NCBI GenBank assembly: GCA_963731105.1
Contig: CAVSUM010000031.1
Span: 1-64,000, forward strand
From: RPQJ01 sp963731105
GTDB lineage: Bacteria; Pseudomonadota; Gammaproteobacteria; Steroidobacterales; Steroidobacteraceae
Length of the DNA stretch: 64,000 nucleotides
Direction: 5' to 3'
Position numbers and translations under genes: made by a program. Below, in pieces: positions 45,382 through 53,580 of this stretch. Under the pieces are notes generated by a model. The model worked only from the letters and a program-made list of their open reading frames with translations. It made no database searches and had not been told where the DNA came from. Within the stretch, counting starts at the first letter, position 1. Each line of letters begins with the position of its first letter.

Positions 45382-45945
45382 TTAGCGCGCCGGTGCAGGG
45401 CGACCGGCGCCGTCGAACGCGCGCTCGATCAGCCGGATCGATTCGGCGCTGTCCCAGTCACGCGCACCCTGGAACCGCGCAACGACGCGACCCCTTGCGT
45501 CGACGAGGACCGTGACGGGGATGCTCGAGGCGCCGAGCATGTGCTCCAGCGTCCAGCGCGGCCCCAGGTCGATGTAGTGGCTGATCGTGGCATTCGAGTG
45601 CCGGAGCCATTGCAGCGCCGCGTTCCTGTCGTCGTCGTTCGAAATCCCAATCACGGTGTATCGACTGCCTGCTTTACTCCACGCCAGGCGTTCGAGCGAA
45701 GCCGCTTCCTTGCGACAGGGACTGCACCAACTGGCCCACACGTTGATGATGAGCGGCCTCCCGCGGTAGCTGGACAGCGGTTTGGACGGACCGTTCAGGC
45801 CGGACATGACCACGTCAGGCAGGACGTCGCCCACGGCGACGAGCGGCGTTGGCGCCTGTGCCGTCACCACGGCAGGAATCGCCAGCAGCGTGAGTGTGCA
45901 CGCGCCGGCGGCGATCGACCGCCGGAGGGCTTGAATCGATGACAA
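45382..45945 (-). CDS. TlpA/ResA-like periplasmic thioredoxin
   Basis: The 187-residue protein has a signal peptide ending near VTA-QA, a redox motif WCSPC in VWASWCSPCRKEAASLE and the TlpA insert pattern up to SIPVTVLVDARGRVV (cis-Pro). It reduces disulfides in the periplasm, often in cytochrome c maturation. The start is read as TTG, because no in-frame ATG precedes the signal peptide; the ribosome site is poor. It probably precedes the PLP enzyme in one transcript. Confidence 0.88.
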   Translation of the reverse strand: MSSIQALRRSIAAGACTLTLLAIPAVVTAQAPTPLVAVGDVLPDVVMSGLNGPSKPLSSYRGRPLIINVWASWCSPCRKEAASLERLAWSKAGSRYTVIGISNDDDRNAALQWLRHSNATISHYIDLGPRWTLEHMLGASSIPVTVLVDARGRVVARFQGARDWDSAESIRLIERAFDGAGRPAPAR

Positions 45946-46142
45946 GGGTGGTGTTCCGAGCTGGGTCTTCTGGCCCGGGAAATTTACCGCGGTTGGTCGG
46001 CGACGGATAGGCAGACTTCGCGGAGCGTCCGCACGCCCTTGCCGTTGGCAACGACGCCTGCCCGTCGCGAAACCCGAAGGGGACGGGCTAAACTGCGGGG
46101 CGATCCGCGCATGCGATACCTCTCACCTGGGATTCCCCGGCA

Positions 46143-47975
46143 ATGAAACCCCTCGCGGTCATAGCAGGCATTGGCGGCATCAATGCGGCGGGCCGCAGCT
46201 CGGCCCACCAGGGTTACCGGCGCACGGTGATCGATGTCCTGGACGCAAGTCTGGCGGCCGGAACGATCCGCAGCCTGGCGGGACTGATGGGCATCGCGGG
46301 GGCGATCGACGCGGAGAAACGTCGCTACATTCTCGAGCACACCCTCGTACGTGGCCTGGAGCCCGAATTCCTCGACCCGGACAACGTTGCCTGGAACTGC
46401 AGGGCCCGCCTCGTGCCGGGACACGGGCCGGTTTCCTTCGTCGTTTCTCAAAGGGACGTGCCCTCTCGCCTGCCGGAGGGCTGGACCGTCAGCGAGGATG
46501 TCGCTGGACGCGTGCGCATCGAGGTATCCGTGGACGCGGACATCCTGCTGCCCGTGACGCGGGCGCTGGAGGTCAGCGCGGCCGGGCAGCTGCCGACCGG
46601 TTTCGATCCGAAGTCCCTGTATCCGGGTCGCGGTCACCCGCGAGCCATCCAGATCGCGCTCTTCGCGGCTAACGACGCACTCGGCTCGCTCGGCATCAGC
46701 TGGCACACGTTGATGCAGCACGTGCCACCGGATCGCGTCAGCGTGTATGCCGGAAGTGCCATGGGGCAGCTCGACCAGGAAGGCAACGGAGGCCTGCTCG
46801 CATCCCGCTATCGCGGCCAGCGACCCACCTCGCGGCAGGTACCCATGGGCCTGGCCGAGATGCCGGCGGATTTCATCAACGCCTACGTTCTCGGCAGCGT
46901 CGGGCAGACCGGCCACAACATGGGTGCCTGCGCCACGTTCCTGTACAACCTGCGACACGCAATGTTCGACATCCAATCGGGCCGGTCGCGCATCGCGCTG
47001 GCCGGCGGCGCGGAAGCGCCCCTGTGCCCGGACGTGATCGAAGGCCTCGCCACGATGGGAGCCTTGGGCACGGACAAGGCGCTGCTGGAACTGGACCGGC
47101 AACGCAACGCGGCCGTGCCCGACCTGCGCCGCGCGTGCCGGCCGTTTGGCGAGAACTGTGGATTCACCATCGCGGAGGGCGGCCAATTCGCCGTGCTGCT
47201 CGACGATGCGCTGGCGATCGAGGTCGGCGCCAACGTGCTGGGGGCAGTCACCGACGTGCAGGTGCACGCCGATGGGCACAAGAAATCCATCTCCTCGCCC
47301 GGCGTCGGCAACTACATCACGTTCGCCAAGGCCGTGGCCAGGGCGATGCGCGATGTCGGCGAGGAGTCGATACGCCGGCGCAGCTTCGTGCAGGCGCACG
47401 GCACCGGCACCCCGCAGAACCGCACCACCGAGTCACAGATCCTGAGCGGCGTCGCGAAGGCGTTCGGGATCGAGGACTGGCCGGTGGCGGCCATCAAGTG
47501 CTTCGTCGGCCACACCATGGCGGCGGCGGGCGGTGACCAGCTCGCATCGGCCCTCGGTGTATTCACGCACGGCATCCTGCCGGGTATCACGACCATCGAC
47601 GAGGTGGCCGCCGACGTTGAGCAGCAAGGCCTGCGCTTTTCGCCGCGCCCACTCCAGCGGTCTCCGACGGACTGGGACGCCTCCTTCCTGAACGCCAAGG
47701 GCTTTGGTGGCAACAATGCGACGGCAACCGTGGTATCGCCAGGCCTCGTATCGCGCTGGCTCGAGCAGCGTCACGGCGGACGCGCGCTGGCCTCCTGGCG
47801 CCAGCGCAATGAATCGACCATCGCGGCGGCGGCGGAGTGGGACCGGGCGTTGACCGAGGGGACCGCGAAGATCGCTTACCGCTTCGATCACGAGGTCAGG
47901 AGCGAAGAGCATGTGCGGATCGAGAACGGACAGCTCTACATCGAGGGCCTCGCGCCCATTTCCCTCCTGGACTGA
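46143..47975 (+). CDS. large beta-ketoacyl synthase-like protein
   Basis: The 610-residue thiolase-fold synthase is much longer than FabF (about 410), with an extra N-terminal region of about 200 residues. The catalytic triad is visible: Cys in NMGACATFLYNL, His in AHGTGTPQNRTTES and His in CFVGHTMAAAGGDQ. The C-terminus has the KGFGGNNATA glycine loop. It would condense acyl chains with malonyl-ACP. No acyl carrier protein or reductase is adjacent, so it may serve a specialised lipid or work with housekeeping FAS partners. Confidence 0.88.
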   Translation: MKPLAVIAGIGGINAAGRSSAHQGYRRTVIDVLDASLAAGTIRSLAGLMGIAGAIDAEKRRYILEHTLVRGLEPEFLDPDNVAWNCRARLVPGHGPVSFVVSQRDVPSRLPEGWTVSEDVAGRVRIEVSVDADILLPVTRALEVSAAGQLPTGFDPKSLYPGRGHPRAIQIALFAANDALGSLGISWHTLMQHVPPDRVSVYAGSAMGQLDQEGNGGLLASRYRGQRPTSRQVPMGLAEMPADFINAYVLGSVGQTGHNMGACATFLYNLRHAMFDIQSGRSRIALAGGAEAPLCPDVIEGLATMGALGTDKALLELDRQRNAAVPDLRRACRPFGENCGFTIAEGGQFAVLLDDALAIEVGANVLGAVTDVQVHADGHKKSISSPGVGNYITFAKAVARAMRDVGEESIRRRSFVQAHGTGTPQNRTTESQILSGVAKAFGIEDWPVAAIKCFVGHTMAAAGGDQLASALGVFTHGILPGITTIDEVAADVEQQGLRFSPRPLQRSPTDWDASFLNAKGFGGNNATATVVSPGLVSRWLEQRHGGRALASWRQRNESTIAAAAEWDRALTEGTAKIAYRFDHEVRSEEHVRIENGQLYIEGLAPISLLD

Positions 47976-48019
47976 ACCGTCCTCCTGCCTCGTTTGCGCG
48001 TCGGTCTCCTGCGAACATC

Positions 48020-48124
48020 GATCCGCCCCGGCGCATGGGTGTCCGCGAAATCCGGGTGCGAGATTCGTCCGGGGCATTCAGGACGATCTACCTGCGAGTC
48101 CCCGAGAGGGCACCACGTGGCTAA
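48020..48124 (+). pseudogene. remnant of a HigB/Gp49-like toxin gene
   Basis: The frame encodes ..DPPRRMGVREIRVRDSSGAFRTIYLRVPER and ends in a stop at 48122. GVREIRVRD..GAFR.IY is the central signature of HigB-2/Gp49-type RelE-fold toxins. These normally have about 50 residues before it and continue V.KF.DA..VLH.F.KKT. Both ends are missing here. The last codons overlap the antitoxin start, the original toxin-antitoxin arrangement. Confidence 0.7.
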
Positions 48125-48389
48125 GAAAAAGGTACACAGCGTCTTTCACGACCTCTATCCCGAAGATCAGGCTGCAGAGATGGAAATGCGTTCGCTCCTT
48201 CTCCAAGGCCTCGGAAACTGGCTGGCGGACTCCGGGTTGACCCAGACGGAGGCGGCGAAGGTCCTCGCGGTCACCCAGGCCAGGGTGTCGGACATCAAGC
48301 GCGGCAGGATCAGTTCCTTCAGTCTCGATCTGCTCGTCCGGCTCGCGGCAAGGGCGGGGCTGAATCCGCAGCTGAGGCTGGTTGCCTAG
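48117..48389 (+). CDS. HigA/XRE-type antitoxin
   Basis: The protein has 90 residues from a GTG start. The HTH core is GLTQTEAAKVLAVTQARVSDIKRG, followed by FSLDLLVRLAARAGL, which defines the small HigA-like antitoxins paired with Gp49/HigB-2 toxins. The N-terminal SVFHDLYPEDQAAEMEMRS segment would wrap the toxin. Since the toxin upstream is only a fragment, this is an orphan antitoxin that might still repress its own promoter or neutralise related toxins. Confidence 0.85.
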   Translation: MAKKKVHSVFHDLYPEDQAAEMEMRSLLLQGLGNWLADSGLTQTEAAKVLAVTQARVSDIKRGRISSFSLDLLVRLAARAGLNPQLRLVA

Positions 48390-48451
48390 TCAGCGCCACC
48401 GCACGCAAGGCTGTCGCGAACTGCCTCGCTCATTTCTGCTCGCGCGGAATT

Positions 48452-48525
48452 TGGAGCGGGTGATGGGAATCGAACCCACGTTAGTAGCTTGGGAAGCTAC
48501 AGTTCTACCATTGAACTACACCCGC
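48452..48525 (-). tRNA. tRNA-Gly(CCC)
   Basis: The minus strand folds as a full cloverleaf: acceptor GCGGGTG/CACCCGC, D-arm GTTCAATGGTAGAAC, anticodon stem GTAGC/GCTAC with loop TTCCCAA, and T-arm GGGTTCGATTCCC. It has discriminator T and an encoded CCA. The anticodon CCC reads GGG codons. Its 3' terminal 28-33 bases recur three more times in the window. Confidence 0.95.
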
Positions 48526-48622
48526 TGGCCGACGCGGATTCCATGCGGCGCCCGCCAAAGACGAGGTCGGCTTAGAAGGCTGCGATCCGGTCGATGACCT
48601 TCATGGCTGCCATCCCCGGCCG

Positions 48623-50551
48623 TCAGCCACCCAGCAGTTGCTTGAGCATGGCCGGGCCGTTTTCCCACAGCACCAGTCCCACGCCCATCAGTGAGCCGCC
48701 GGCGATGACCCCGGAGGCCACGGGCCAGGTGAACTCCTCGGCCATGGAACTGTTGCGTCGCTGCAGGATCGTGCCGATCAGGCCGCCGGTGAAGAACAGC
48801 AGGCCGTAGTACCAGTGGAATGTCCAGGCGAGGCCGAAGGCCGTGGGCAACGGGATCCACTCCTTGTACCGGGGCAGCCAGCGCGGCGCCAGGGTGAGCA
48901 CGATGCCGAGGGTGCCGCCGGCCGCCATCAGCCAGATCTTCAGGGGCTCCAGTGCATCCAGGCCCTGCCCCAGCGCGAGAGCGACGACCCGCCAGGTCTG
49001 GGCGGCGGGTGCGGGAAACTGGTCCGAGCCGAGTACCGAGGCGTCCGGCACGATGACGCGGAAGGCCAGCACGCTCACGAGCGTGCCGATGAAGATGCCT
49101 GCGAACTGGGCGAGGAACTGCTTGCGCGGATTGGCCCCCAGCAGGTAGCCGCTCTTCAGGTCGGTCAGCAGGTCGGCCGCGGAAATCGCGGCACTGGAGG
49201 TGATGTTCGCGCTCATCAGGTTGACGTTCATGTTGCCAGGACTGAGCGCACCAAAGGTGAGCTGGGTCACCTTGCCCATGGCCCCGGTCGGCGTCGTATC
49301 GGTCTCGCCGGTCACGCGGCAGGCCACCAGCGCCAGGAAGAACGACAGGAACACGGCAAGCGAGCTCTGCCACATGGGCATGCCGAAGCCGGTCTTGGCC
49401 AGCCAGACGATGGCGACCAGTGCGACGATCTGCCCGAGGAAGAACCACGACATCGGCGCCTCGAGGCTGGCCAGCGCATCCCCGTCTGCTTTCGGCTTCC
49501 TGCCGAACATCGTTCCGATCGAGGACATCGCGGCCACGATGCTGCGCCACTGCATGAAGAAAGCCAGCAGCCCCGAGGTCACCATGCAGCTGACGCCGCC
49601 CCACAACGGCCACTGCACGATCTCTCGGTAGCTCTCGCCCGTGATGGTTCCATCGGCCTGCAGCATTGGCACGAACACCACCCAGCACAAGGTGCCGCCC
49701 AGCAGCATGCTGGCGCCGGCGCGAATGCCCATCAATGCGCCACCGGCGATGAAGATGGGATCCCACTGGAAGAATACCGTCCGGCCCATCCAGGCGGGTC
49801 CGAAGGTCGCCACATTGAACTTGGCGAGAGCGGCACCGAGACTGTACTTGGCGGCACCGGCTCCCAGCAGGTGCATGCCATCCATCCAGAACTGGCTGAT
49901 GGCAGCCAGCAGGCCGCCGATGCCCAGCGCCCGCGCCGAGCGGGCGGCTTTCGCACCTTCGGAGTACAGCGTGCGCAACGTCACGGCCGCGGCGATGCCG
50001 CTGGGAAAGCGCAACTGCTCCACGTTGATCATCTGCCGCTTCATCGGGATGGCCATGGTGACGCCCAGCACGGCGAGCACGAACACCCAGGCGAGCATCT
50101 CGAACAGGGGCAGCGACGTGCCGTTGATCATGATGTAGGCCGAGAAGGCCGACACCAGCGTGGTGCCGGTCGAATAGCCCGCCGCGCTGGCGGTGGACTG
50201 CATGCAGTTGTTCTCGAGGATCGTCATCGGCGTCCTGGCCAGCCCGACGCGCTGGAAGAGGTTCCAGGTCGCGTAGGAGACGATGCAGGCCGTGATGGCG
50301 ACGCCGAATCCCCAGCCCGCCTTCAGGCCGATGTAGAGGTTGGTCAGGGACAGCACGCCGCCCAGCACCGTTCCCATCAGCACCGCCCGCCAGGTGAGCT
50401 GCTTCATCCGGTCGCCGCGACCGGTGTAGATCTTCTCGACCCACTGCCGATCGATTTCCGCGGCAGTGCCCTGGAAGCCGTCGACGAAAATGGGGTGGTC
50501 GGCGGCGTTGGCAGAGGGCTCGTCGCGCACCGGGTTGTTCTGGGCTTTCAC
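48623..50551 (-). CDS. OPT-family oligopeptide transporter
   Basis: The 642-residue protein has about 15 membrane segments. OPT/YSL-type motifs include LGGVLSLTNLYIGLKAGWGF and SPGNMNVNLMSANITSSAAI. The start is read as GTG at 50551, with GAGG 10 bases upstream, giving a short cytosolic tail before the first helix. It would take up small peptides or metal chelates by proton symport. Upstream, in the same frame, lies a CdsA fragment that is not part of this protein. Confidence 0.9.
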   Translation of the reverse strand: MKAQNNPVRDEPSANAADHPIFVDGFQGTAAEIDRQWVEKIYTGRGDRMKQLTWRAVLMGTVLGGVLSLTNLYIGLKAGWGFGVAITACIVSYATWNLFQRVGLARTPMTILENNCMQSTASAAGYSTGTTLVSAFSAYIMINGTSLPLFEMLAWVFVLAVLGVTMAIPMKRQMINVEQLRFPSGIAAAVTLRTLYSEGAKAARSARALGIGGLLAAISQFWMDGMHLLGAGAAKYSLGAALAKFNVATFGPAWMGRTVFFQWDPIFIAGGALMGIRAGASMLLGGTLCWVVFVPMLQADGTITGESYREIVQWPLWGGVSCMVTSGLLAFFMQWRSIVAAMSSIGTMFGRKPKADGDALASLEAPMSWFFLGQIVALVAIVWLAKTGFGMPMWQSSLAVFLSFFLALVACRVTGETDTTPTGAMGKVTQLTFGALSPGNMNVNLMSANITSSAAISAADLLTDLKSGYLLGANPRKQFLAQFAGIFIGTLVSVLAFRVIVPDASVLGSDQFPAPAAQTWRVVALALGQGLDALEPLKIWLMAAGGTLGIVLTLAPRWLPRYKEWIPLPTAFGLAWTFHWYYGLLFFTGGLIGTILQRRNSSMAEEFTWPVASGVIAGGSLMGVGLVLWENGPAMLKQLLGG

Positions 50552-50611
50552 GGTGCTTGCCTCGGCCAAAGGTGGCACGAGTGTAGTCGAAGCCGGACGA
50601 AGACACGCAGC

Positions 50612-50809
50612 CGGACCAATGATCGTCAGCGCGTCGAGCAGGCTGTCGAATCGGTCGAGGAAACCGCCCTGCCCCGGCAGCGCCGCGGAGTAGTCCTTGA
50701 TGCTGGCCCGCCGCTTGGCCCACGAAGCCGCGAGATCGCCGCCGAGACTGGCGAGCCCGACGAGCTGGCCGACCACCTGGCTGAAACTGGCTGAGGTTGT
50801 CTCAGCCTG
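50612..50809 (-). pseudogene. C-terminal fragment of a CdsA-type phosphatidate cytidylyltransferase
   Basis: The translation reads SQVVGQLVGLASLGGDLAAS, then AKRRASIKDYSAALPGQGGF and LDRFDSLLDAL. This is the CdsA signature (S..KR...KD....LPG.GG..DR.DS). Only about 65 residues remain. The upstream end is cut about 10 bp from the tRNA-Gly 3' repeat at 50819, and the downstream end runs into the OPT leader with no stop of its own. It is a relic of a rearrangement at this junction. Confidence 0.75.
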
Positions 50810-50818
50810 GCGGGAATG

Positions 50819-50848
50819 TGGAGCGGGTAATGGGAATCGAACCCACGT
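50819..50848 (-). repeat. tRNA-Gly 3'-end fragment, copy 2
   Basis: These 30 bases match the CCA end, acceptor 3' strand and T-arm of the tRNA-Gly at 48452, with one mismatch (GGGTAATGGG instead of GGGTGATGGG on the plus strand). Similarity stops at both edges and no D-arm or anticodon arm follows. It is in direct orientation to the tRNA and borders the CdsA fragment. Confidence 0.85.
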
Positions 50849-50882
50849 GACCAGCGCTCCACGAGGAATCTGCGGCTCGTTG

Positions 50883-51590
50883 TCAGCCGGAATCCGCAAC
50901 GTCACGCAGTCGCGCAGGATCGTTCACGGTCAGCGACCTGTAGTCGAGGGTCACGAGTCGACGGCTCGAGAACTTTCTCACGACGCGGCTGAACGTGTTC
51001 CTGGAGAGGTTGCACAGCATCGCCATCTCGCCTTGCGAAGCCGGAATTTCGGACGGCAAGTCGGCATCCGGAGCCGACGCCCAACGCCGGCCCGCCAGGC
51101 GCAGCAGGACGGCCGCGCAACGCGCCGAGGCATCCCGGATCAGCAGGTCGGCGGCGATCTGCATGGCGAGGTCCATGTTGTAGATCGCGTCGCGCCCCAG
51201 CTCGGCGAACCACTCCGGGCGTCGGCGAAGCAGTGCCCGCAGCTCGTCGCCCGGCACGCGCAGGAGGTTCACATCCGTTCTCGCGATGGCGGTGACACGC
51301 CGACCCCGCTCGAGCAGCAGCGACACGGTGCCGAACCATTCTCCGGGTCGCAGCATGTGCAGCAGCACCGCATCCGCATGAGTCAACCTGCTCTGCAAGG
51401 TGACCACACCGGAACTGATGCCGAACACGTCCTGCCCGACTTCGTCCGCCTGATAGATCACGCTGCCGGCCGCGTAGATCCTCGGGCGCCCCAGCGCGAG
51501 GAACTCGCGCCTGAAGCGCGGCGGGCAGTCTGCGAACCACCCACGGATCGGGAAGCTCGTCTTGACGTTCGCACCACTGGCCTTGGTCAT
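50883..51590 (-). CDS. Crp/Fnr-family transcriptional regulator
   Basis: The 235-residue protein has an N-terminal cyclic-nucleotide-type beta roll (SVIYQADEVGQDVFGISSG, ML RPGEWFGTVSLL) and a C-terminal winged HTH (SQGEMAMLCNLSRNTFSRVVRKFSSRRLV). No FNR-type Cys cluster is seen. It is divergent from the alkylsulfatase-like gene across 112 bp, with a palindrome between, so it probably controls the catabolic genes beyond. Ligand unknown. Confidence 0.9.
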   Translation of the reverse strand: MTKASGANVKTSFPIRGWFADCPPRFRREFLALGRPRIYAAGSVIYQADEVGQDVFGISSGVVTLQSRLTHADAVLLHMLRPGEWFGTVSLLLERGRRVTAIARTDVNLLRVPGDELRALLRRRPEWFAELGRDAIYNMDLAMQIAADLLIRDASARCAAVLLRLAGRRWASAPDADLPSEIPASQGEMAMLCNLSRNTFSRVVRKFSSRRLVTLDYRSLTVNDPARLRDVADSG

Positions 51591-51610
51591 ATCGATGGCA
51601 ACTGTACCAT

Positions 51611-51620
51611 TTTGCGCAAA
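51611..51620. promoter_or_regulatory. palindrome between the Crp-type regulator and the sulfatase-like gene
   Basis: TTTGCGCAAA, a perfect 10-bp palindrome, lies 20 bp upstream of the regulator start and 83 bp upstream of the divergent gene. It is a plausible, but weakly supported, operator. Confidence 0.3.
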
Positions 51621-51702
51621 GCGCACCCCGGGGCCGTGGTATCTGGCTGTCGTGAGAGCGCGCAGTGACGCGTCGCGTGGGCCGAACCCCGAGGGACCAG
51701 CC

Positions 51703-53580
51703 ATGAGCAACCGTGTTCTATTCATCCTGGCCTGTGCAGCAACTGCATTGGCACCGTCGCTCGCCGCCCGCGCCCAGTCGACCGAGCGCGCCGCCGCACA
51801 GTCACCGCCGTCCTGGCGCAGCCCGTCGCTGGTCGACGAGACTGTCGTCGGACCGAACGGCGCGGTCACGACGGGCACCGCGCTGCTCGCCAATGAGAAG
51901 TGGGGCATCGGCGACCGCAAGCGCGCCGAGCGTGTCACCGACGGCGTGTATGCGCTGCGAGGCTGGGGCATTGCGAGCAGTTTCGCGATCGAAGCCCCGG
52001 ACGGCTGGATCATCGTCGACACCGGGGATTCCACGCGGGCCGCCGCCGAGATGAGGGCAACGCTCGAGGGCGCGGTCGGCCACAAGATCAAGGTCGCCGC
52101 CATCCTCCTGACCCACTGGCACTATGGCGACGGCACCGGTGCGTTTCTCGACGAGGGCACCGAGCTCTGGGGACACGAGTACCTGGACCGCAACCGCGGC
52201 ATCTCGACCGGCATCAGCGTCCTGAGCGGCACATACCAGGCACGAGCGATCGCCCAGTTCGGGGTGTTCCATCCACTCAGCGGTCCCGATGCCTTCCCCA
52301 ACACCCTCGGCTTCACGCCCGAGAAGCTGCTGGCCGAGTCGAGCTACCAGCCGCCGACACGCTTGTTCGAGAACGGCCGCGTGATTGACGTATTTGTCGC
52401 CGGAGAGCCGATGCAGGTCGCTCCCAATCGCTCGGACACTTCCGACAGCGTCGGCTTCTACTTCCCCCGCAAGCGCATGCTCGTCACCAACTTCATGGTG
52501 CCTGGCGGCATCTTCAACGTGTACACGCTCCGCGGCGGTCCGTATCGCAATCCGGCGGTCTTCATCCAGGACGCGCGCTGGCTCGAGGCGAGGAATGCGG
52601 AACTCCTGCTCGACATCCACGGCCCTACCGTCAAGGGGCAAGGCGAAGTGCGCAACGCGGTCCAGCGCGCCGTCGACCAGGTGCAATTGATCCACGACCA
52701 GACGCTGCGCCAGATCGCGCACGGCCGGGACGCGCGGCAGGCGGCCGAAAATGTGTACATGCCGCGCGAGCTGCGTAGCGACTGGGAAAACTACGGGCAG
52801 GTCGAGAGCCACGTGCGGCAGGTCTACAGCGGCACGATCGGCTGGTTCGGCGGCGATGTGTATGACATCAACCCCCTGTCCGAGAGCGAGGAGGCGGCGC
52901 GTACCGTCCAGATGATGGGCGGCCCGGCCGCCGTGCGGAAGGCCGCCGTCGGCGCCAACGCCCAGGGCGGGCTCCCCAACTGGCGTTGGACCCTGAAATT
53001 GACGTCCCTTCTGCTGGACCTCGATCCGGCCGACGCCGAGGCGCGGAAGTTGCGCGCCGCGGCGGCGCGCGCGCTCGGTCAGCACACGAGGTCTGCCAAC
53101 GCGCGCGGCTTCTACCTCACGGAGGCGCTGCAGCTCGAAGGCGGATTGAAGGTCCAGGGCCAGCCGATGACGCTCGATGCGATCCGTCGCTTCGTCGGCA
53201 CGCCCGGCGCCGACCAGCTCGCCGCAGCCTCGGTCGATGAGAACCTGCAGTTCGTGCGCTACCTGGTCGATCCACGCAAGGCCGAGGGATTGCGCCAGTC
53301 GTTCACGCTTGCCGTCGAGGGCGAGCCGCGCATCCGGCGCATTGAACTGCGCAACAGCGTCATCGTGATCTCCGACGCAGAAGTCCCGGCAGCAACGCAC
53401 CTCGGGCTCACGCGACAGGAACTCGCCGCGTTCGTGCTCGGAACGCGCCCGGCGGCGGCGGGAGACCCGCTGACCGAACTCAACCGCGTCCTCGATCGAA
53501 GCCACCTGATGCCGGCCGCACCGGGGTCAGTGCTCGAACACAAGCCGGGAGTGAAGCCAAGTGACGACCTCGAGCACTAG
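51703..53580 (+). CDS. exported MBL-fold alkylsulfatase-like protein with a modified metal site
   Basis: The 625-residue protein has a signal peptide (cleavage near ARA-QS). It has the SdsA1-type order: MBL domain, alkylsulfatase dimerisation domain (IGWFGGDVYDINPLSESEEAARTV, about residues 390-500) and a C-terminal SCP2-like domain. The usual HxHxDH is THWHYGDG here. The region expected to hold the second metal's Glu reads MLVTNFMVPGG, so several metal ligands are replaced; a later His (DIHGP) remains. The ancestral reaction is hydrolysis of primary alkyl sulfates to alcohols. Whether this subgroup keeps it is uncertain. Confidence 0.85.
   Translation: MSNRVLFILACAATALAPSLAARAQSTERAAAQSPPSWRSPSLVDETVVGPNGAVTTGTALLANEKWGIGDRKRAERVTDGVYALRGWGIASSFAIEAPDGWIIVDTGDSTRAAAEMRATLEGAVGHKIKVAAILLTHWHYGDGTGAFLDEGTELWGHEYLDRNRGISTGISVLSGTYQARAIAQFGVFHPLSGPDAFPNTLGFTPEKLLAESSYQPPTRLFENGRVIDVFVAGEPMQVAPNRSDTSDSVGFYFPRKRMLVTNFMVPGGIFNVYTLRGGPYRNPAVFIQDARWLEARNAELLLDIHGPTVKGQGEVRNAVQRAVDQVQLIHDQTLRQIAHGRDARQAAENVYMPRELRSDWENYGQVESHVRQVYSGTIGWFGGDVYDINPLSESEEAARTVQMMGGPAAVRKAAVGANAQGGLPNWRWTLKLTSLLLDLDPADAEARKLRAAAARALGQHTRSANARGFYLTEALQLEGGLKVQGQPMTLDAIRRFVGTPGADQLAAASVDENLQFVRYLVDPRKAEGLRQSFTLAVEGEPRIRRIELRNSVIVISDAEVPAATHLGLTRQELAAFVLGTRPAAAGDPLTELNRVLDRSHLMPAAPGSVLEHKPGVKPSDDLEH

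Noticed and set aside
48382..48597. Short peptides containing ERVMGIEPT at 48382, 62636-63511 and 63753-63965
   Set aside because: They are translations across the tRNA-Gly sequence or its 3' fragments on the wrong strand, a known artefact, not proteins.
48815..50794. A 659-codon plus-strand frame opposite the OPT transporter
   Set aside because: The translation is low in hydrophobic residues and rich in Arg, Gln and His, typical of an antisense shadow; the minus-strand OPT protein is unmistakable.
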